From: Hyphomicrobiales bacterium
Lineage (GTDB): Bacteria; Pseudomonadota; Alphaproteobacteria; Rhizobiales; Rhizobiaceae
DNA: 64,000 nt
Assembly (NCBI GenBank): GCA_900473045.1
Contig: UCKS01000004.1
Coordinates: 87,617-151,616 of the forward strand
Direction: 5' to 3'
Position numbers and translations under genes: made by a program. The notes beneath the pieces were generated by a model. That model saw only the letters and a program-made list of their open reading frames with translations, did no database searches and was not told the origin of the DNA. Below, one piece after another: positions 48,755 through 57,949 of this stretch (position 1 is the first letter of the stretch; each line of letters starts with the position of its first letter).

Positions 48755-51700
48755 ATGGCTGTTTTCACAACCGCTGCTGTCGCCGGCGCGCTGTCTGCTG
48801 TCGGCATTCAATCTGCGTTCCTCGCGACAGTCAGCACATTCGCGCTGAATGCCGCAGTAGGTGTTGGTCTCAGCCTCGCCGTTGCAGAACTGCAGAAGGC
48901 TGACCAACCCCAGGCCGGCGGCGTGCAAGGAAAGATGCAGTCGGGCGGAGACGTCCCGCGTTCCATTCTCATGGGAGCGCGGGCAACCGCCGGCTCCCTG
49001 GTCTATGCGAACACGTGGGGCAAGTCCGGTAAGACACCGAACGCCTATCTGACGCAGGTCATCGCCCTGTCTGACGTGCCGATCAGCGGCGTGACCGCTG
49101 TATGGGTCAATGGTGCGCCCGTGACCGTCGATACCAGCGACACGTCTTATGGGGACTGGGGTTTCCCGGTCGAGGAGTATTCCACCAGTGGCGGTGGAAA
49201 CAATATGTGGGTCAAGTTCCATGACGGAACGCAGACCGAAGCAGATCCATTCCTTGTCAACACGGTTTCGTCTTCCAGCCGCCCCTATGAGAACACGAGG
49301 GTAGGCAGGGGCGTTGCCTATGCCGTGGTCACGTCGCAGACGAAAGAGGGGCTATTTTCGGGTTTCCCGTCATTCCGCTTCGAGATCGCCGGCATGCCGC
49401 TTTACGATCTCACGAAAGATAGCACGGCAGGCGGTACCGGCTCTCATCGGCTGAACGACCAGTCCACATGGGGCGGCGACGGTGACAACTTGCTGGCCGT
49501 CCAGATCTATAATCTCTTGCACGGCATCAGCTACGATGGCGTTTGGCTCTATGGGCTGCAGAACCTTTCGAGCGCCCGGCTCCCCGCTGCTGACTGGATA
49601 CAGCAGATCAACAAGTGTCGTGCGTCCGTTGAAGGTCCAGATGGCCCCGAGCAGGAGTATCAGACCGGAATTGAAATCACGGTCAATACCGAGCTCGGGT
49701 CAACCATTGAAGCTCTCCTGAAAGGTGGGCAAGGGAACCTGATCGAAACAGGCGGGACTTACAAGGTTCGCATAGGCGCTCCCGGCGCGTCAGTGCTGAC
49801 CATCTCTGACGGCGATATCTTGTCGACTGAGCCGCAGACCTTCACGCCTTTCACCACGCTCGCCAATTCGATCAACGGGATAACCGCGACCTATCCTGAG
49901 CCCAAGGAAGCCTGGAACAAGAAGGCCGCGCCACCTCTGTACAATAGCGACTATGAGCAGCGGGATGGCAATCGCCGCCTCATTGCTGACCTGTCGCTCG
50001 ATGTCGTTTCGCGCTACTCCCAAGTTCAGCGCATCATAAAAGCAGCCTTGGCGGAAGCCCGCCGGGAGCGCAGGCATACCATAGTGTTGCCCCCGTGGGC
50101 ATGGCCGTTGGAGCCCGGCGACATCATCACGCTGAGCTCGATGCGCAACAGTTACTCGTCAAAACTGTTCAGGGTCGATGGCGTCGCAGACAAGGCAAAT
50201 CTTGATGTGATGCTCGACATCACCGAGGTGGACCCGAGCGACTATGACCCGCCGACGACCTATACCCCGCCGATATTCTCGCCGCTCGATCCGCTATATC
50301 CACCGGTAAGCGTCATTGATGGCTGGACGGTCGAGCCGTGGACGATCACGGATGCAGTCGGCGCTGGTCGCCGTCCGGCGATGAAGGTTCATGCCGCCGA
50401 CGACTTGAACGACGTTCTGAGCGTTCACATCGTCGCTCGTGTGAAGGCCACAGGCGCTATCGTCTTCGACAGCGCTGCAACACCCTACGCGGCTCCTTTC
50501 GCGTGGGTGTTATCCGGGAACTGGTGCCTGCCCAACACCATCTACCAGGTTAGGGGCAAGGAGCGGCCATATTCGGGGCGCGTGACGGAATGGTCCGAAT
50601 GGCTCGACGTGCTCACCCCAAACATCCTGTTAGGAGATGGCGATGTTTATCTCCCCGGAATGGTCGAGGGGCTTCAAAACTTCGTCGGGGACGCCACGAT
50701 GTGGATCCGCGACGGCGTGCGCCAAACCATTCTGGACGTGCAGCGTCTCTCGCGCCTTTCGCTTGATCAGGACTTCACGGCCTTTCGTGATCGCCAGACG
50801 ATCCGGCAGGAAGTCGCCTCGACAACGGGCAATAACAAGGCCTTTTTCCTTGAGCAGATCGATGTAGCCACCGGCCCGAACTCGGCGCTCTCAAGGCGCA
50901 TGTCGATCGCCGAGGCCACGCTACCCGGCATCAACGCGAATGCTCGCGCTCTGGATCTACTGTCAGCCCGCGTCACGAACGTTGACGGCAAGACTGACAT
51001 TCTCTCGCAGAGCCTCATCGATCTATCCGCCATTGTAGCCGACAAAGTTGGCGCGACCGCGTTTTCCGCACTGACGGCCCGCGTGACGACTGAGGAAGGC
51101 AAAAGCACCTCTCAGGCGGCGAGCATCATCGACCTGCAGACGCAGATCAATGGCAAGGCTGCAGCGTCGGCTGTATCGTTGCTGCAGACGCAGGTCACCA
51201 CGGTAGAGACGACGGCCAACAGCAAGGCTCTGGTTTATCGGCAGACGACGGCACCAACCGGAACCGGCGTGAGCCTTCGCGACCTTTGGCTGAAATCGAA
51301 CGAAGGAAACCGGGTCTACATCTGCACGGCGACCGGAGCGACACCAACTTGGACACTATCCGAAGATCAACGCATTCCGCAGCTGGTCACCGATGTTCAA
51401 GCGACGGCCGACGCGATCACGGCGATTTCCGCCGGGCAGACGACGGGCAACCTTGCGACGGCCAATTTTCGTATGGGTGTTTCCGCCGGGCCAGCCGGTT
51501 ATTCATCTCGTATTGCGATGGAGGCCCGGACCGGCGGGGCGGGTTCGTGGCGGAGTGCCGGCCTGTTTATCGATGTCCCGGCATCGACAGGTACGCCGAC
51601 ACGCATCGTTCTGCAGGCTGACCAGATCGCCATGACCAATGGCGCGACGGTCAAGAACCCCTTCGTATTCGAAGGCAGTGTGCTCTACGTCGATGAACTC

Positions 51701-52126
51701 ACCGTCAGACAGGCCAACATCATCAACCTTATGGTGACGACGTCGAACATTGCTCCCGGCGCGGTATCCGCTGCGGACAGTGCGGAAGTTGCAGGCGGTT
51801 CTTTCTCCAGCGGCAACAAAGATGCCACCGTGACCATCGCCCACGGATCAGGCTCGCCAACCGTGATCATAATGGGATCGAGCGGGGGTGTTGCTCACCC
51901 AACTGGGACGGGCGGCAGCATGTCGATAAGCGCAAGGGCAGGCGCGACGACATTAAATACCTCGTTCAATGCTGCCGACCCCGGCAAGCGCATGTCCGCC
52001 TCTGTAATGGGCAGACATATCCCGGCGAGTGGCACGACCTCCACGACTTTCTCGATCCGCGCGTCATTCTCAGGAACGACAAGCGTAGACGAAACCAACA
52101 TCGTTGCATTCGTTCTGAAGCGTTAA
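48755..52126 (+). CDS. Tail tip / host specificity protein (J-like)
   Basis: 1123 residues. The N-terminal 60 residues are hydrophobic, followed by beta-rich hub domains (SGVTAVWVNGAPVTVDTSDT, LQNLSSARLPAADWIQQINK). Residues about 690-860 form a repetitive coiled region. The C-terminal 250 residues are Ala/Ser/Thr-rich, probably receptor-proximal. It is the central fibre equivalent and contacts the host. Confidence 0.85.
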   Translation: MAVFTTAAVAGALSAVGIQSAFLATVSTFALNAAVGVGLSLAVAELQKADQPQAGGVQGKMQSGGDVPRSILMGARATAGSLVYANTWGKSGKTPNAYLTQVIALSDVPISGVTAVWVNGAPVTVDTSDTSYGDWGFPVEEYSTSGGGNNMWVKFHDGTQTEADPFLVNTVSSSSRPYENTRVGRGVAYAVVTSQTKEGLFSGFPSFRFEIAGMPLYDLTKDSTAGGTGSHRLNDQSTWGGDGDNLLAVQIYNLLHGISYDGVWLYGLQNLSSARLPAADWIQQINKCRASVEGPDGPEQEYQTGIEITVNTELGSTIEALLKGGQGNLIETGGTYKVRIGAPGASVLTISDGDILSTEPQTFTPFTTLANSINGITATYPEPKEAWNKKAAPPLYNSDYEQRDGNRRLIADLSLDVVSRYSQVQRIIKAALAEARRERRHTIVLPPWAWPLEPGDIITLSSMRNSYSSKLFRVDGVADKANLDVMLDITEVDPSDYDPPTTYTPPIFSPLDPLYPPVSVIDGWTVEPWTITDAVGAGRRPAMKVHAADDLNDVLSVHIVARVKATGAIVFDSAATPYAAPFAWVLSGNWCLPNTIYQVRGKERPYSGRVTEWSEWLDVLTPNILLGDGDVYLPGMVEGLQNFVGDATMWIRDGVRQTILDVQRLSRLSLDQDFTAFRDRQTIRQEVASTTGNNKAFFLEQIDVATGPNSALSRRMSIAEATLPGINANARALDLLSARVTNVDGKTDILSQSLIDLSAIVADKVGATAFSALTARVTTEEGKSTSQAASIIDLQTQINGKAAASAVSLLQTQVTTVETTANSKALVYRQTTAPTGTGVSLRDLWLKSNEGNRVYICTATGATPTWTLSEDQRIPQLVTDVQATADAITAISAGQTTGNLATANFRMGVSAGPAGYSSRIAMEARTGGAGSWRSAGLFIDVPASTGTPTRIVLQADQIAMTNGATVKNPFVFEGSVLYVDELTVRQANIINLMVTTSNIAPGAVSAADSAEVAGGSFSSGNKDATVTIAHGSGSPTVIIMGSSGGVAHPTGTGGSMSISARAGATTLNTSFNAADPGKRMSASVMGRHIPASGTTSTTFSIRASFSGTTSVDETNIVAFVLKR

Positions 52127-52204
52127 AAAACGCTCCGATCGCCGGGGCGGTGAACACCAGGCGGCCATGCGCCGTGAAATCTTAGTCCTTCCAGGAGATT
52201 AAAA

Positions 52205-52666
52205 ATGACTGACGAAAACTCCATCCAGATCAGCCCAGAGGTTACGTCCTCTAATCACGCCGCCCTTGCTGCGTTTTTTGAGAATCGGAGCCTGGTCGCC
52301 TCGCAACGCTATCTTGACGCGATGATGGAGTTAGGCCGCGTTAACGACGAAAACGTCGCCCTTCGCGCCACCATCGCGGACTTGGCGCCGACAGAGACTG
52401 ACGGCGACGAAGTCGCGAACACCTCAGCGAACCTCAAGCGCGTCAACATTGAGAACGAGGAGCTTCGGGCCTCCATCGCCCTGATGTCCAAGCCCCGGCC
52501 GCAAGATGAAGAGGACAGCACGCTGGCCGGGCTGCTGCGCGCTTTCATCACTGATCAGGTCTTTACAAAGGCGGCGATTGCCAGCCTCGTCGATGACGCG
52601 AAGCGAGTGGTTTCGCCAGCGGAGGTTACAACGGTTACTGACGCCCCTGATGGCGAGGCCAGCTAA
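52205..52666 (+). CDS. Coiled-coil protein between tail tip and fibre
   Basis: 153 residues with two coiled-coil stretches (RVNDENVALRATIADL and RVNIENEELRASIALM). CAGGAG precedes the start. Perhaps a fibre adaptor; no family recognised. Confidence 0.6.
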   Translation: MTDENSIQISPEVTSSNHAALAAFFENRSLVASQRYLDAMMELGRVNDENVALRATIADLAPTETDGDEVANTSANLKRVNIENEELRASIALMSKPRPQDEEDSTLAGLLRAFITDQVFTKAAIASLVDDAKRVVSPAEVTTVTDAPDGEAS

Positions 52667-53790
52667 TGGCGGTCATCCTTCCCTCTGTCTACAAGGACGG
52701 CACGGCCACGGTTGCGGCGAACGGTGTGGCCGTCACCGGCCAAGGAACCATGTGGCTGAACACGGTGCTGCCCGGCGATTTCTTCGGAACGCACAAGGGC
52801 GCACCCAACCGCATCCTGGCCGTCAACAGTAACACCTCGCTGACGCTGGCATATCCGTGGCTGGGCGGCGCGCAGGCCGCTGCCGCCTATGAGATCATGT
52901 ACCAGAGTGACAATGCCCGCATGGTGGAAGCCTCACGCCAGCTTCTCGAAAAGCTCTCGAGCGGCAACGTCGATGCTCTTGCCGGGCTCGACGGGGCTGC
53001 AGGGCGTATTCCATATTTTACCGGCGTCGGTGCTATGGGGTGGATTTCATCGGGCATAAAGGGTCGCGAAATTTTGTTTGCGGCCGATACGCCTGCGGCA
53101 CTTGCAGCGCTTGGTCCGGGCGCTGGCTATCCTACAGCTCCGTCTGCTTCTGGCGTTGGAATGTCTGATGGTGACCTAAATACAGTCACCTATCCGGGTA
53201 ATTATGCTCTGTCATCAAACTATGTGAATGGGCCGTTGCTTAGCGGTGCAGCGTCGCCATATTCCGGCGCTCTTGAGGTTCGCCGTCGCTCTGGATCATT
53301 GGCCGGTATATGGCAGACTCTGCGCCTGGCTACGAGAACGTGGGAGAGGTATTCGGGAACAACTGACGGATCAACTTGGCTTGATTGGGGTGTCATAGAC
53401 TCGGCTACAGTTGGAACCGTTGCAAACAATGCGGGGCAACCGTCAGGCGCTATTATTGAGCGCGGATCGAACGCAAATGGCGAGTACGTAAGGTACGCCG
53501 ACGGGACGCAAATGTGCTGGAAGCCTTCCGCGTTCGTGGCAACGTCGTTTGAAAGCCCTACTGGAAACGTCTTTGCCAATGCGGGCGGAAACCTGCTTTG
53601 GACTTATCCCATTGCCTTTTATTCCTCGTCAACAACGGTGGGTACTGTTGTATCTGTGGCAACCGTAACCCGATGGGGGATTACGATTAGCGCTTCAGCG
53701 TCATCAATGCAGGGAAGAATACTTTCAACCGTCTCGCAGCCTGCGGCAGGTTCTGCCGATGGTTTTGCAATAGGAAGGTGGGCTGCATAA
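52666..53790 (+). CDS. Tail fibre protein
   Basis: 374 residues. The N-terminal 90 residues (SVYKDGTATVAANGVAVTGQ then GTMWLN) are a conserved attachment domain of phage fibres. The middle is a collagen-like-free beta repeat region with WLDWG-type segments; the end is Ser/Ala-rich. Start overlaps the previous stop (TAATG). A+T content is higher than in neighbours, which is common in receptor-binding genes. Confidence 0.75.
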   Translation: MAVILPSVYKDGTATVAANGVAVTGQGTMWLNTVLPGDFFGTHKGAPNRILAVNSNTSLTLAYPWLGGAQAAAAYEIMYQSDNARMVEASRQLLEKLSSGNVDALAGLDGAAGRIPYFTGVGAMGWISSGIKGREILFAADTPAALAALGPGAGYPTAPSASGVGMSDGDLNTVTYPGNYALSSNYVNGPLLSGAASPYSGALEVRRRSGSLAGIWQTLRLATRTWERYSGTTDGSTWLDWGVIDSATVGTVANNAGQPSGAIIERGSNANGEYVRYADGTQMCWKPSAFVATSFESPTGNVFANAGGNLLWTYPIAFYSSSTTVGTVVSVATVTRWGITISASASSMQGRILSTVSQPAAGSADGFAIGRWAA

Positions 53791-54125
53791 TGATGAAGAT
53801 TAATCTATCCCCTCAAAGGCGGGATGATGTGGTGGCAGTTTCGGTCGCTGGGGATGTGCTCTTCCTCAATGGCGAGGCTTTCGATTTTGGACCATTGCCA
53901 GAGGGTGCAACGCTGCCGCAGGACGCGATCGATTGCGAGTGGTTCGCCGGTCCTGTGTCGCGTGAGAATGGCAGTCTGAGACTGACGTTGTTGCTTCCGC
54001 ATGGTGCCAATCCATCGCAAAACGTCGCCTTTCCGCAGCCCATTGTCACGCAAGGCGACGGCCCGGTGACGCTCCCCGTGGATGCGTTGCCAATACAAGC
54101 CGAGGTGTCCAATGACCAAAATTGA
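53790..54125 (+). CDS. Fibre-associated protein
   Basis: 111 residues, beta-rich, starting in the fibre stop (TAATG). Contains FNLEGL-unlike but regular hydrophobic pattern (VLFLNGEAFDFGPLPEGAT) as in phage proteins found after fibre genes. Possibly an assembly factor. Confidence 0.55.
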   Translation: MMKINLSPQRRDDVVAVSVAGDVLFLNGEAFDFGPLPEGATLPQDAIDCEWFAGPVSRENGSLRLTLLLPHGANPSQNVAFPQPIVTQGDGPVTLPVDALPIQAEVSNDQN

Positions 54126-54522
54126 TTTCTCGCAGGCAATCACCGTCGAGCACAAGGCGGCGGGTGTCAGGGAGATCGCACTGGCTGGCATCGTCGCCGA
54201 GCGCACGCGGCGGCTAGCGGGCGGGTTCGATTATGATTTCGGGAGTGCTCGCGGCATTCACCGGATCGGCACGACCGATGCGGACCAGATCGGCTGGAGC
54301 GAGGTTACGACCCTTTCGAACGCGCTGATCGCGCTGGGTGACACCACTACCAAGATCACGGCTGTGACCGATACTGGTCCCGTCGAGATGTACGCGATCG
54401 AGTGGCAGGCCATTCTCGTTGCTGCTGGACAATTCCGACAGCCGATTTGGAAGGCCAGCTTCATGCTTCAGGCGATGGAGACGATACCGGCCGATTTCAC
54501 GGCCGATCAATATTGGCCGTGA
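54112..54522 (+). CDS. Fibre-associated protein (DUF4376-like region)
   Basis: 136 residues. ERTRRLAGGFDYDFGSARGI then IEWQAILVAAGQFRQPIW resembles the DUF4376 domain found at the end of fibre-assembly proteins. Overlaps the previous gene by 14 bases. Confidence 0.6.
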   Translation: MTKIDFSQAITVEHKAAGVREIALAGIVAERTRRLAGGFDYDFGSARGIHRIGTTDADQIGWSEVTTLSNALIALGDTTTKITAVTDTGPVEMYAIEWQAILVAAGQFRQPIWKASFMLQAMETIPADFTADQYWP

Positions 54523-54524
54523 GG

Positions 54525-54630
54525 GGCGAGGCCTGGTTGCTGAAGGGGCTTGACACCAGGCCTCTGGCTAGCCCGAGGGGCTCACTCCTCAAGCCAGTTG
54601 CACACGAACTGCCAAGGGGATGTTTTGTTC
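54525..54630 (+). ncRNA. Putative structured RNA, copy 1
   Basis: A 10-bp perfect stem (GAGGCCTGGT at 54528-54537 with ACCAGGCCTC at 54555-54564) opens the element. Then follow a conserved CTAGC, a small CAGTT/AACTG stem-loop, and a terminal GGG...TTTTGTTC. The same succession recurs at 54757-54864 while loops differ, which argues for selection on structure. The 400-bp stretch 54523-54926 has no gene. Function unknown. Confidence 0.55.
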
Positions 54631-54756
54631 CGGAATGCGGCGAAGGTGAAACCCGGCCGGCCCTGACCGAGAGCGACCTGGTTCATTGCATCCACGTATC
54701 ACTGCATGAAGGCAGAGCGCGATATCACCTGGCGAATATTTCCTCAATCTGAAAAA

Positions 54757-54864
54757 GGCGAGGCCTGGTCGCGCACGCAAGCGAGAGCAGGCCTCTAACT
54801 AGCGTTCCGGGAGAGTGGGTCCGAAAGCCAGCTGTGAACAAACTGCCACGTGGGTCTTTTGTTC
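54757..54864 (+). ncRNA. Putative structured RNA, copy 2
   Basis: Second copy of the element. The first stem is 8 bp (GAGGCCTG at 54760-54767 with CAGGCCTC at 54788-54795) with a quite different loop. The conserved blocks GCGAGGCCTGGT, CAGGCCTCT..CTAGC, AGCCAG..AACTGCCA and TTTTGTTC are kept in order and spacing. Copies are 232 bp apart. Confidence 0.55.
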
Positions 54865-54926
54865 TCAAGACAACGAAATAATTATGGAAACGATCGCAAA
54901 TCCGGCGGAGCCGTAGGCCAGGCTCG

Positions 54927-55040
54927 TTAAGCGAAAATCAAAAACGGTAGCCCAATCGCGAACAACGTCAATGCAGCGCCTGTCGTGATGCGTGCGGCCT
55001 TAGCCAGCCGGTTCCGCCGACCATCCCAGTCATAAGTCAT
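54927..55040 (-). CDS. Very small membrane protein
   Basis: 37 residues. A basic N-terminal half and one hydrophobic helix (ALTLFAIGLPFLIF). GAGGAGG precedes the ATG. Reverse-strand, next to the lysis genes. Likely real though tiny. Confidence 0.5.
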   Translation of the reverse strand: MTYDWDGRRNRLAKAARITTGAALTLFAIGLPFLIFA

Positions 55041-55115
55041 TCCTGCCTCCTCAAGTCCGCCAAGATTTGACGCAGAGCGGCAGAACGTCAACCCCCATTT
55101 TCTAAGGACATCAAC

Positions 55116-55808
55116 ATGAAAACGATCGCTGACATCCAGCGGCGCTTGCTTGCGCTTGGCTACTCGTTGGGCAGGTCCGGCGCTGATGGCGTCATGGGGC
55201 CTGCAACCGAGAAAGCTATCGTCGCCTTCAAGAAATCGGCCGGTCTGCAGGCGCGTCCCTATGTCGGCCCGATCACGCTTGAAAAGCTGTTCGGCTATCC
55301 CGTCGCGGGCCAGAAGCCGCTGGGCTCCGGCGAGCCGCGCTGGCTGACCTTCGCGCGCCGCTACTCCGGCCTTCGCGAGATCAAGGGCAAGAACCACGCT
55401 CCGGAAATTCTGGAGATGTGGAAGACGCTCGGGCTTCCTTTCAAAGATGATGAAACGCCCTGGTGCGCTGGTTTTGTAGGGTTCGTGCTGGAAAGCTCCG
55501 GCATCATCTCGACGCGCTCCGGCATGGCCCGCTCCTATGAAAAGTGGGGCGTGAAGCTGGCGAAGCCCGCCGTGGGCTGCATCGTCACGTTCAAGCGCAC
55601 CGGCGGCGGCCATGTCGGCTTCGTCGTCGGCCGCGATGCCGCAGGCAATCTCATGGTGCTCGGCGGCAACCAGGCGGACGCCGTTAACATCAAGCCGTTC
55701 GCGGTCTCGCGCGCTACCGGGTTCTGGTGGCCGAAGGGCGAGCCACAGCCGGAAGGCGCAATGCCGACCGTCCCGAGCGACGGCAAACTCTCCACCAACG
55801 AAGCATGA
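55116..55808 (+). CDS. Endolysin: peptidoglycan-binding domain plus cysteine peptidase (TIGR02594-like)
   Basis: 230 residues. Residues 1-60 are a PG_binding_1 domain (IADIQRRLLALGYSLG then GPATEKAIVAFKKSAG). The catalytic part has Cys in ETPWCAGFVGFVL and His in GGGHVGFVVG, the Cys/His pair of CHAP/NlpC-like amidases. No signal peptide, so a holin should release it. Confidence 0.85.
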   Translation: MKTIADIQRRLLALGYSLGRSGADGVMGPATEKAIVAFKKSAGLQARPYVGPITLEKLFGYPVAGQKPLGSGEPRWLTFARRYSGLREIKGKNHAPEILEMWKTLGLPFKDDETPWCAGFVGFVLESSGIISTRSGMARSYEKWGVKLAKPAVGCIVTFKRTGGGHVGFVVGRDAAGNLMVLGGNQADAVNIKPFAVSRATGFWWPKGEPQPEGAMPTVPSDGKLSTNEA

Positions 55809-55819
55809 AAGGAACTCCC

Positions 55820-56125
55820 ATGAACATGACCAACTACATTCCGACCATCGTCCGCTACGCCATCGTCTCGCTGATGGCTGCCATGTTCACGCACGGCTGG
55901 CTGTCGCCGGAGCACAACGCCATTCTCGGCGAGAACCTCGATATCATCGTGTCGGCCATCGTCGGTCTTCTGACAGTCCTTTATGCTCTGGTGAAGCGTC
56001 CATCTGCCAAGGCAATGGAAGCGGCCAAGGAGATCGATGCGCAGATCCCGGCCAATCAGGATGTTGTGATCAAGACGCCCGGCAACGCTCCTGACATCAC
56101 AGTGTCAGCGCCGGGGCAAAAGTGA
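55820..56125 (+). CDS. Putative holin (Pam3-gp28-like)
   Basis: 101 residues. Two hydrophobic helices (about 10-25 and 42-58, the latter IIVSAIVGLLTVLYALV) and a charged cytoplasmic tail. It follows the endolysin with AAAGGA before its ATG. Fits a holin by size, topology and place. Confidence 0.7.
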   Translation: MNMTNYIPTIVRYAIVSLMAAMFTHGWLSPEHNAILGENLDIIVSAIVGLLTVLYALVKRPSAKAMEAAKEIDAQIPANQDVVIKTPGNAPDITVSAPGQK

Positions 56126-56129
56126 CCTG

Positions 56130-56591
56130 ATGCTGATCACCCACATCAGGCAAAATTTCGCAGCCGCGTTTTTTCCGCGGCTGTCGGAATGGTCTTGCGC
56201 CTCCTGTCTCTTGGCGCTTGGCTTCATGCTGTCGAAAAATCCCGACCTGATGTCTACGTCGAAGACGCAGGCCTATCAGCTGATGCAGATGATCGCCACG
56301 CAATCAACATGGGCGGCGGTCATGAAGGCTTTTGCTCTGATCAGGTTGACGATCTTGCTTGTAAACGGAGCCTGGCGACGAAGCCCACATCTTCGCTCCG
56401 TCAGCGCATTCCTGACCTGCTTTTTCTGGACGCAGATCACGCTGTCCTTCCTTCCCACCTTTGGTTTCGCGTTTATTTTTGCCCTCTGGATCCTGTTGCA
56501 GGATTTTGCCAACTCCGTTCGGGCTGCTCGGGACGCTCGGATCGTCGATCATGCATATGCGAAAGGCGGAACCACAGGTGGACAAGACTGA
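56130..56591 (+). CDS. Membrane protein of the lysis region
   Basis: 153 residues with about four hydrophobic segments. No motif recognised. Immediately after the holin gene, so it may take part in lysis or its control. Confidence 0.6.
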   Translation: MLITHIRQNFAAAFFPRLSEWSCASCLLALGFMLSKNPDLMSTSKTQAYQLMQMIATQSTWAAVMKAFALIRLTILLVNGAWRRSPHLRSVSAFLTCFFWTQITLSFLPTFGFAFIFALWILLQDFANSVRAARDARIVDHAYAKGGTTGGQD

Positions 56592-56859
56592 AATTCTAGC
56601 AAACCTCGGCGTTATAGCGGCCGGGATCATCGGCATGTTTGCCGGATATTTCACCAAGAAAAGCGGAAAGACTCTACCTTCCCAGGATACTGTCGTCGCA
56701 AGTGTTGGTCTTGAGTTCGGCAACCGTATGCAGATGGACGAAATGAATGCGCAGCTGAAGCGGATCGCCGACAGCCTGGCGATCCTTGCTGATCGTGAAC
56801 GTGCCGATATCAAAGACGCTCTGGAGGACTTGCTTGAACGTATCCCGGACCGGCGCTAG
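56551..56859 (+). CDS. Membrane-anchored coiled-coil protein
   Basis: 102 residues: one N-terminal helix (ILANLGVIAAGIIGMFAGYF) and a C-terminal coiled coil (DEMNAQLKRIADSLAILADR). It overlaps the previous gene by 41 bases. Possibly a spanin-like or holin-accessory protein; last gene of the late operon. Confidence 0.55.
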   Translation: MHMRKAEPQVDKTEILANLGVIAAGIIGMFAGYFTKKSGKTLPSQDTVVASVGLEFGNRMQMDEMNAQLKRIADSLAILADRERADIKDALEDLLERIPDRR

Positions 56860-56995
56860 CCAATCAGTTAACCGTTAAACGGTCAGCATTGGGGGTTGAT
56901 TATCGTCTAAAGTAGTGGTTTCTTAAGCACGTCCTTTCGATCGAGGACTTTTACAGTTTAAATTTTTAGCACGTATTTAAGTGTAAGTATTCGAG

Positions 56996-57028
56996 CCGCC
57001 ATCCCTGGGGCACAGGGGTGGCGGTTTT
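56996..57028 (+). terminator. Late operon terminator
   Basis: CCGCCATCCCTG and CAGGGGTGGCGG form a 12-bp stem (one G-T) with a GGGCA loop, followed by TTTT. It closes the phage late operon. The 56860-56995 stretch before it holds no gene. Confidence 0.85.
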
Positions 57029-57127
57029 GCGTTTGTTATACAAATTGATGACCTTGCCTGTTTCGACTGGGTGACACTGCGGTGACTGTACGGTATAGTA
57101 CCAAACTAATATAAAGTGGACGTGGCA

Positions 57128-57322
57128 CTAACGAACTAAATCATTCACCCCTTGCGTGCCAACCAGACTAACGGTCGAACACGTTTGAGCGAAATCCAGT
57201 AGTTCGGTCGATGTGCCCCACGCGAGAGCTACTGGATTGATCGCCGCAACTCCTGCAAACTCCAGCGGACCTAGTTGGCGGATCACGGTGGATTTGGGGT
57301 GCGCCACCCTGTCGTCGCTCAT
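57128..57322 (-). CDS. Small protein of unknown function
   Basis: 64 residues; GAGGGGCAGGC lies upstream of the ATG. Composition is normal (GPLEFAGVAAINPVALAWGT) but no family is recognised. It lies past the phage terminator, so it may already be outside the prophage. Confidence 0.4.
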   Translation of the reverse strand: MSDDRVAHPKSTVIRQLGPLEFAGVAAINPVALAWGTSTELLDFAQTCSTVSLVGTQGVNDLVR

Positions 57323-57703
57323 GATTGCCTGCCCCTCGCGTTGCGCGGCTCCATGACCCGCACACTCCGCTCCCAGTCTCCGGAGTTCGGCGCTGGCTGA
57401 AAATCTCGTGACAAAAAAAGAGCTTCAACAGCGATGCCGTGAAGCTCTTCGATACCCGGAGCGTTCGAATTCTACGGGCGCACACGAAGTGAGCGCTGAA
57501 TGCTGCCGTTGTCAACTTCAAATACGAAAAACCCTCCCGTATTTCCGCAGGGAGAGTCTGGGGTAGATGTCTTCAGCCGCTACGGCAAGGAACCATCTCG
57601 TATTTTCGGAGTTATGAATATGCCGTGTGGGGTACGCACGGAAATTTCATCACCTAAGCCTTTTGGCCCGCTGTACACGACGGCGGGCCTCTTGCGTTCA
57701 AGA
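57323..57703. other. Gene-poor stretch with hairpins, possible prophage boundary
   Basis: About 380 bases without a credible gene. It contains the minus-strand terminator at 57413-57448 and two further inverted repeats (around 57530-57555 and GGCCCGC/GCGGGCC at 57664-57688). I found no copy of the tRNA-Cys 3' end here. Confidence 0.4.
57413..57448 (-). terminator. Minus-strand terminator
   Basis: GAGCTTCA and TGAAGCTC pair over 8-9 bp; on the minus strand seven T follow. It would end transcription coming from the ligD cassette. Confidence 0.7.
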
Positions 57704-57949
57704 CTATTGTTCGATGCTTTCAGGCTCACCATCAACCTTCGTCCAGGTCAGCGACCATTCGTCCTGGCTGCCCTCGTTGTGGGTATAGATGCCGTGATCA
57801 TGCACTTCGGCATCGAAAGTGGTAAATTCGGGCGGGGCCATGCCGGGCAGGTCCATGACGCGTAAGTACTCACGAAGCTCATCAAGCGTCGTGACGCGCT
57901 GAACGTCTTGGCGCCCTGGCACTCTGATCGTCCAAGCGTAGGTGCTCAT
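57704..57949 (-). CDS. NHEJ-island cassette protein A, copy 1
   Basis: 81 residues, acidic. YAWTIRVPGRQDVQ at the start and a DEWSLTWTKVDG end are shared with the copy at 60736-60978; about three quarters of residues are identical by eye. Predicted small alpha/beta protein; no known family. It overlaps cassette gene B by four bases and lies downstream of ligD on the same strand. Confidence 0.75.
   Translation of the reverse strand: MSTYAWTIRVPGRQDVQRVTTLDELREYLRVMDLPGMAPPEFTTFDAEVHDHGIYTHNEGSQDEWSLTWTKVDGEPESIEQ

Noticed and set aside
54525..54864. Hammerhead-type self-cleaving ribozyme in the repeated RNA
   Set aside because: The CTGANGA and GAAA core elements are not present in the required order in both copies.
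57455..57485. Possible attR resembling the tRNA-Cys T-arm (GTTCGAATTCTACGGGCG)
   Set aside because: Several mismatches and indels against the tRNA sequence; no exact core longer than about six bases.
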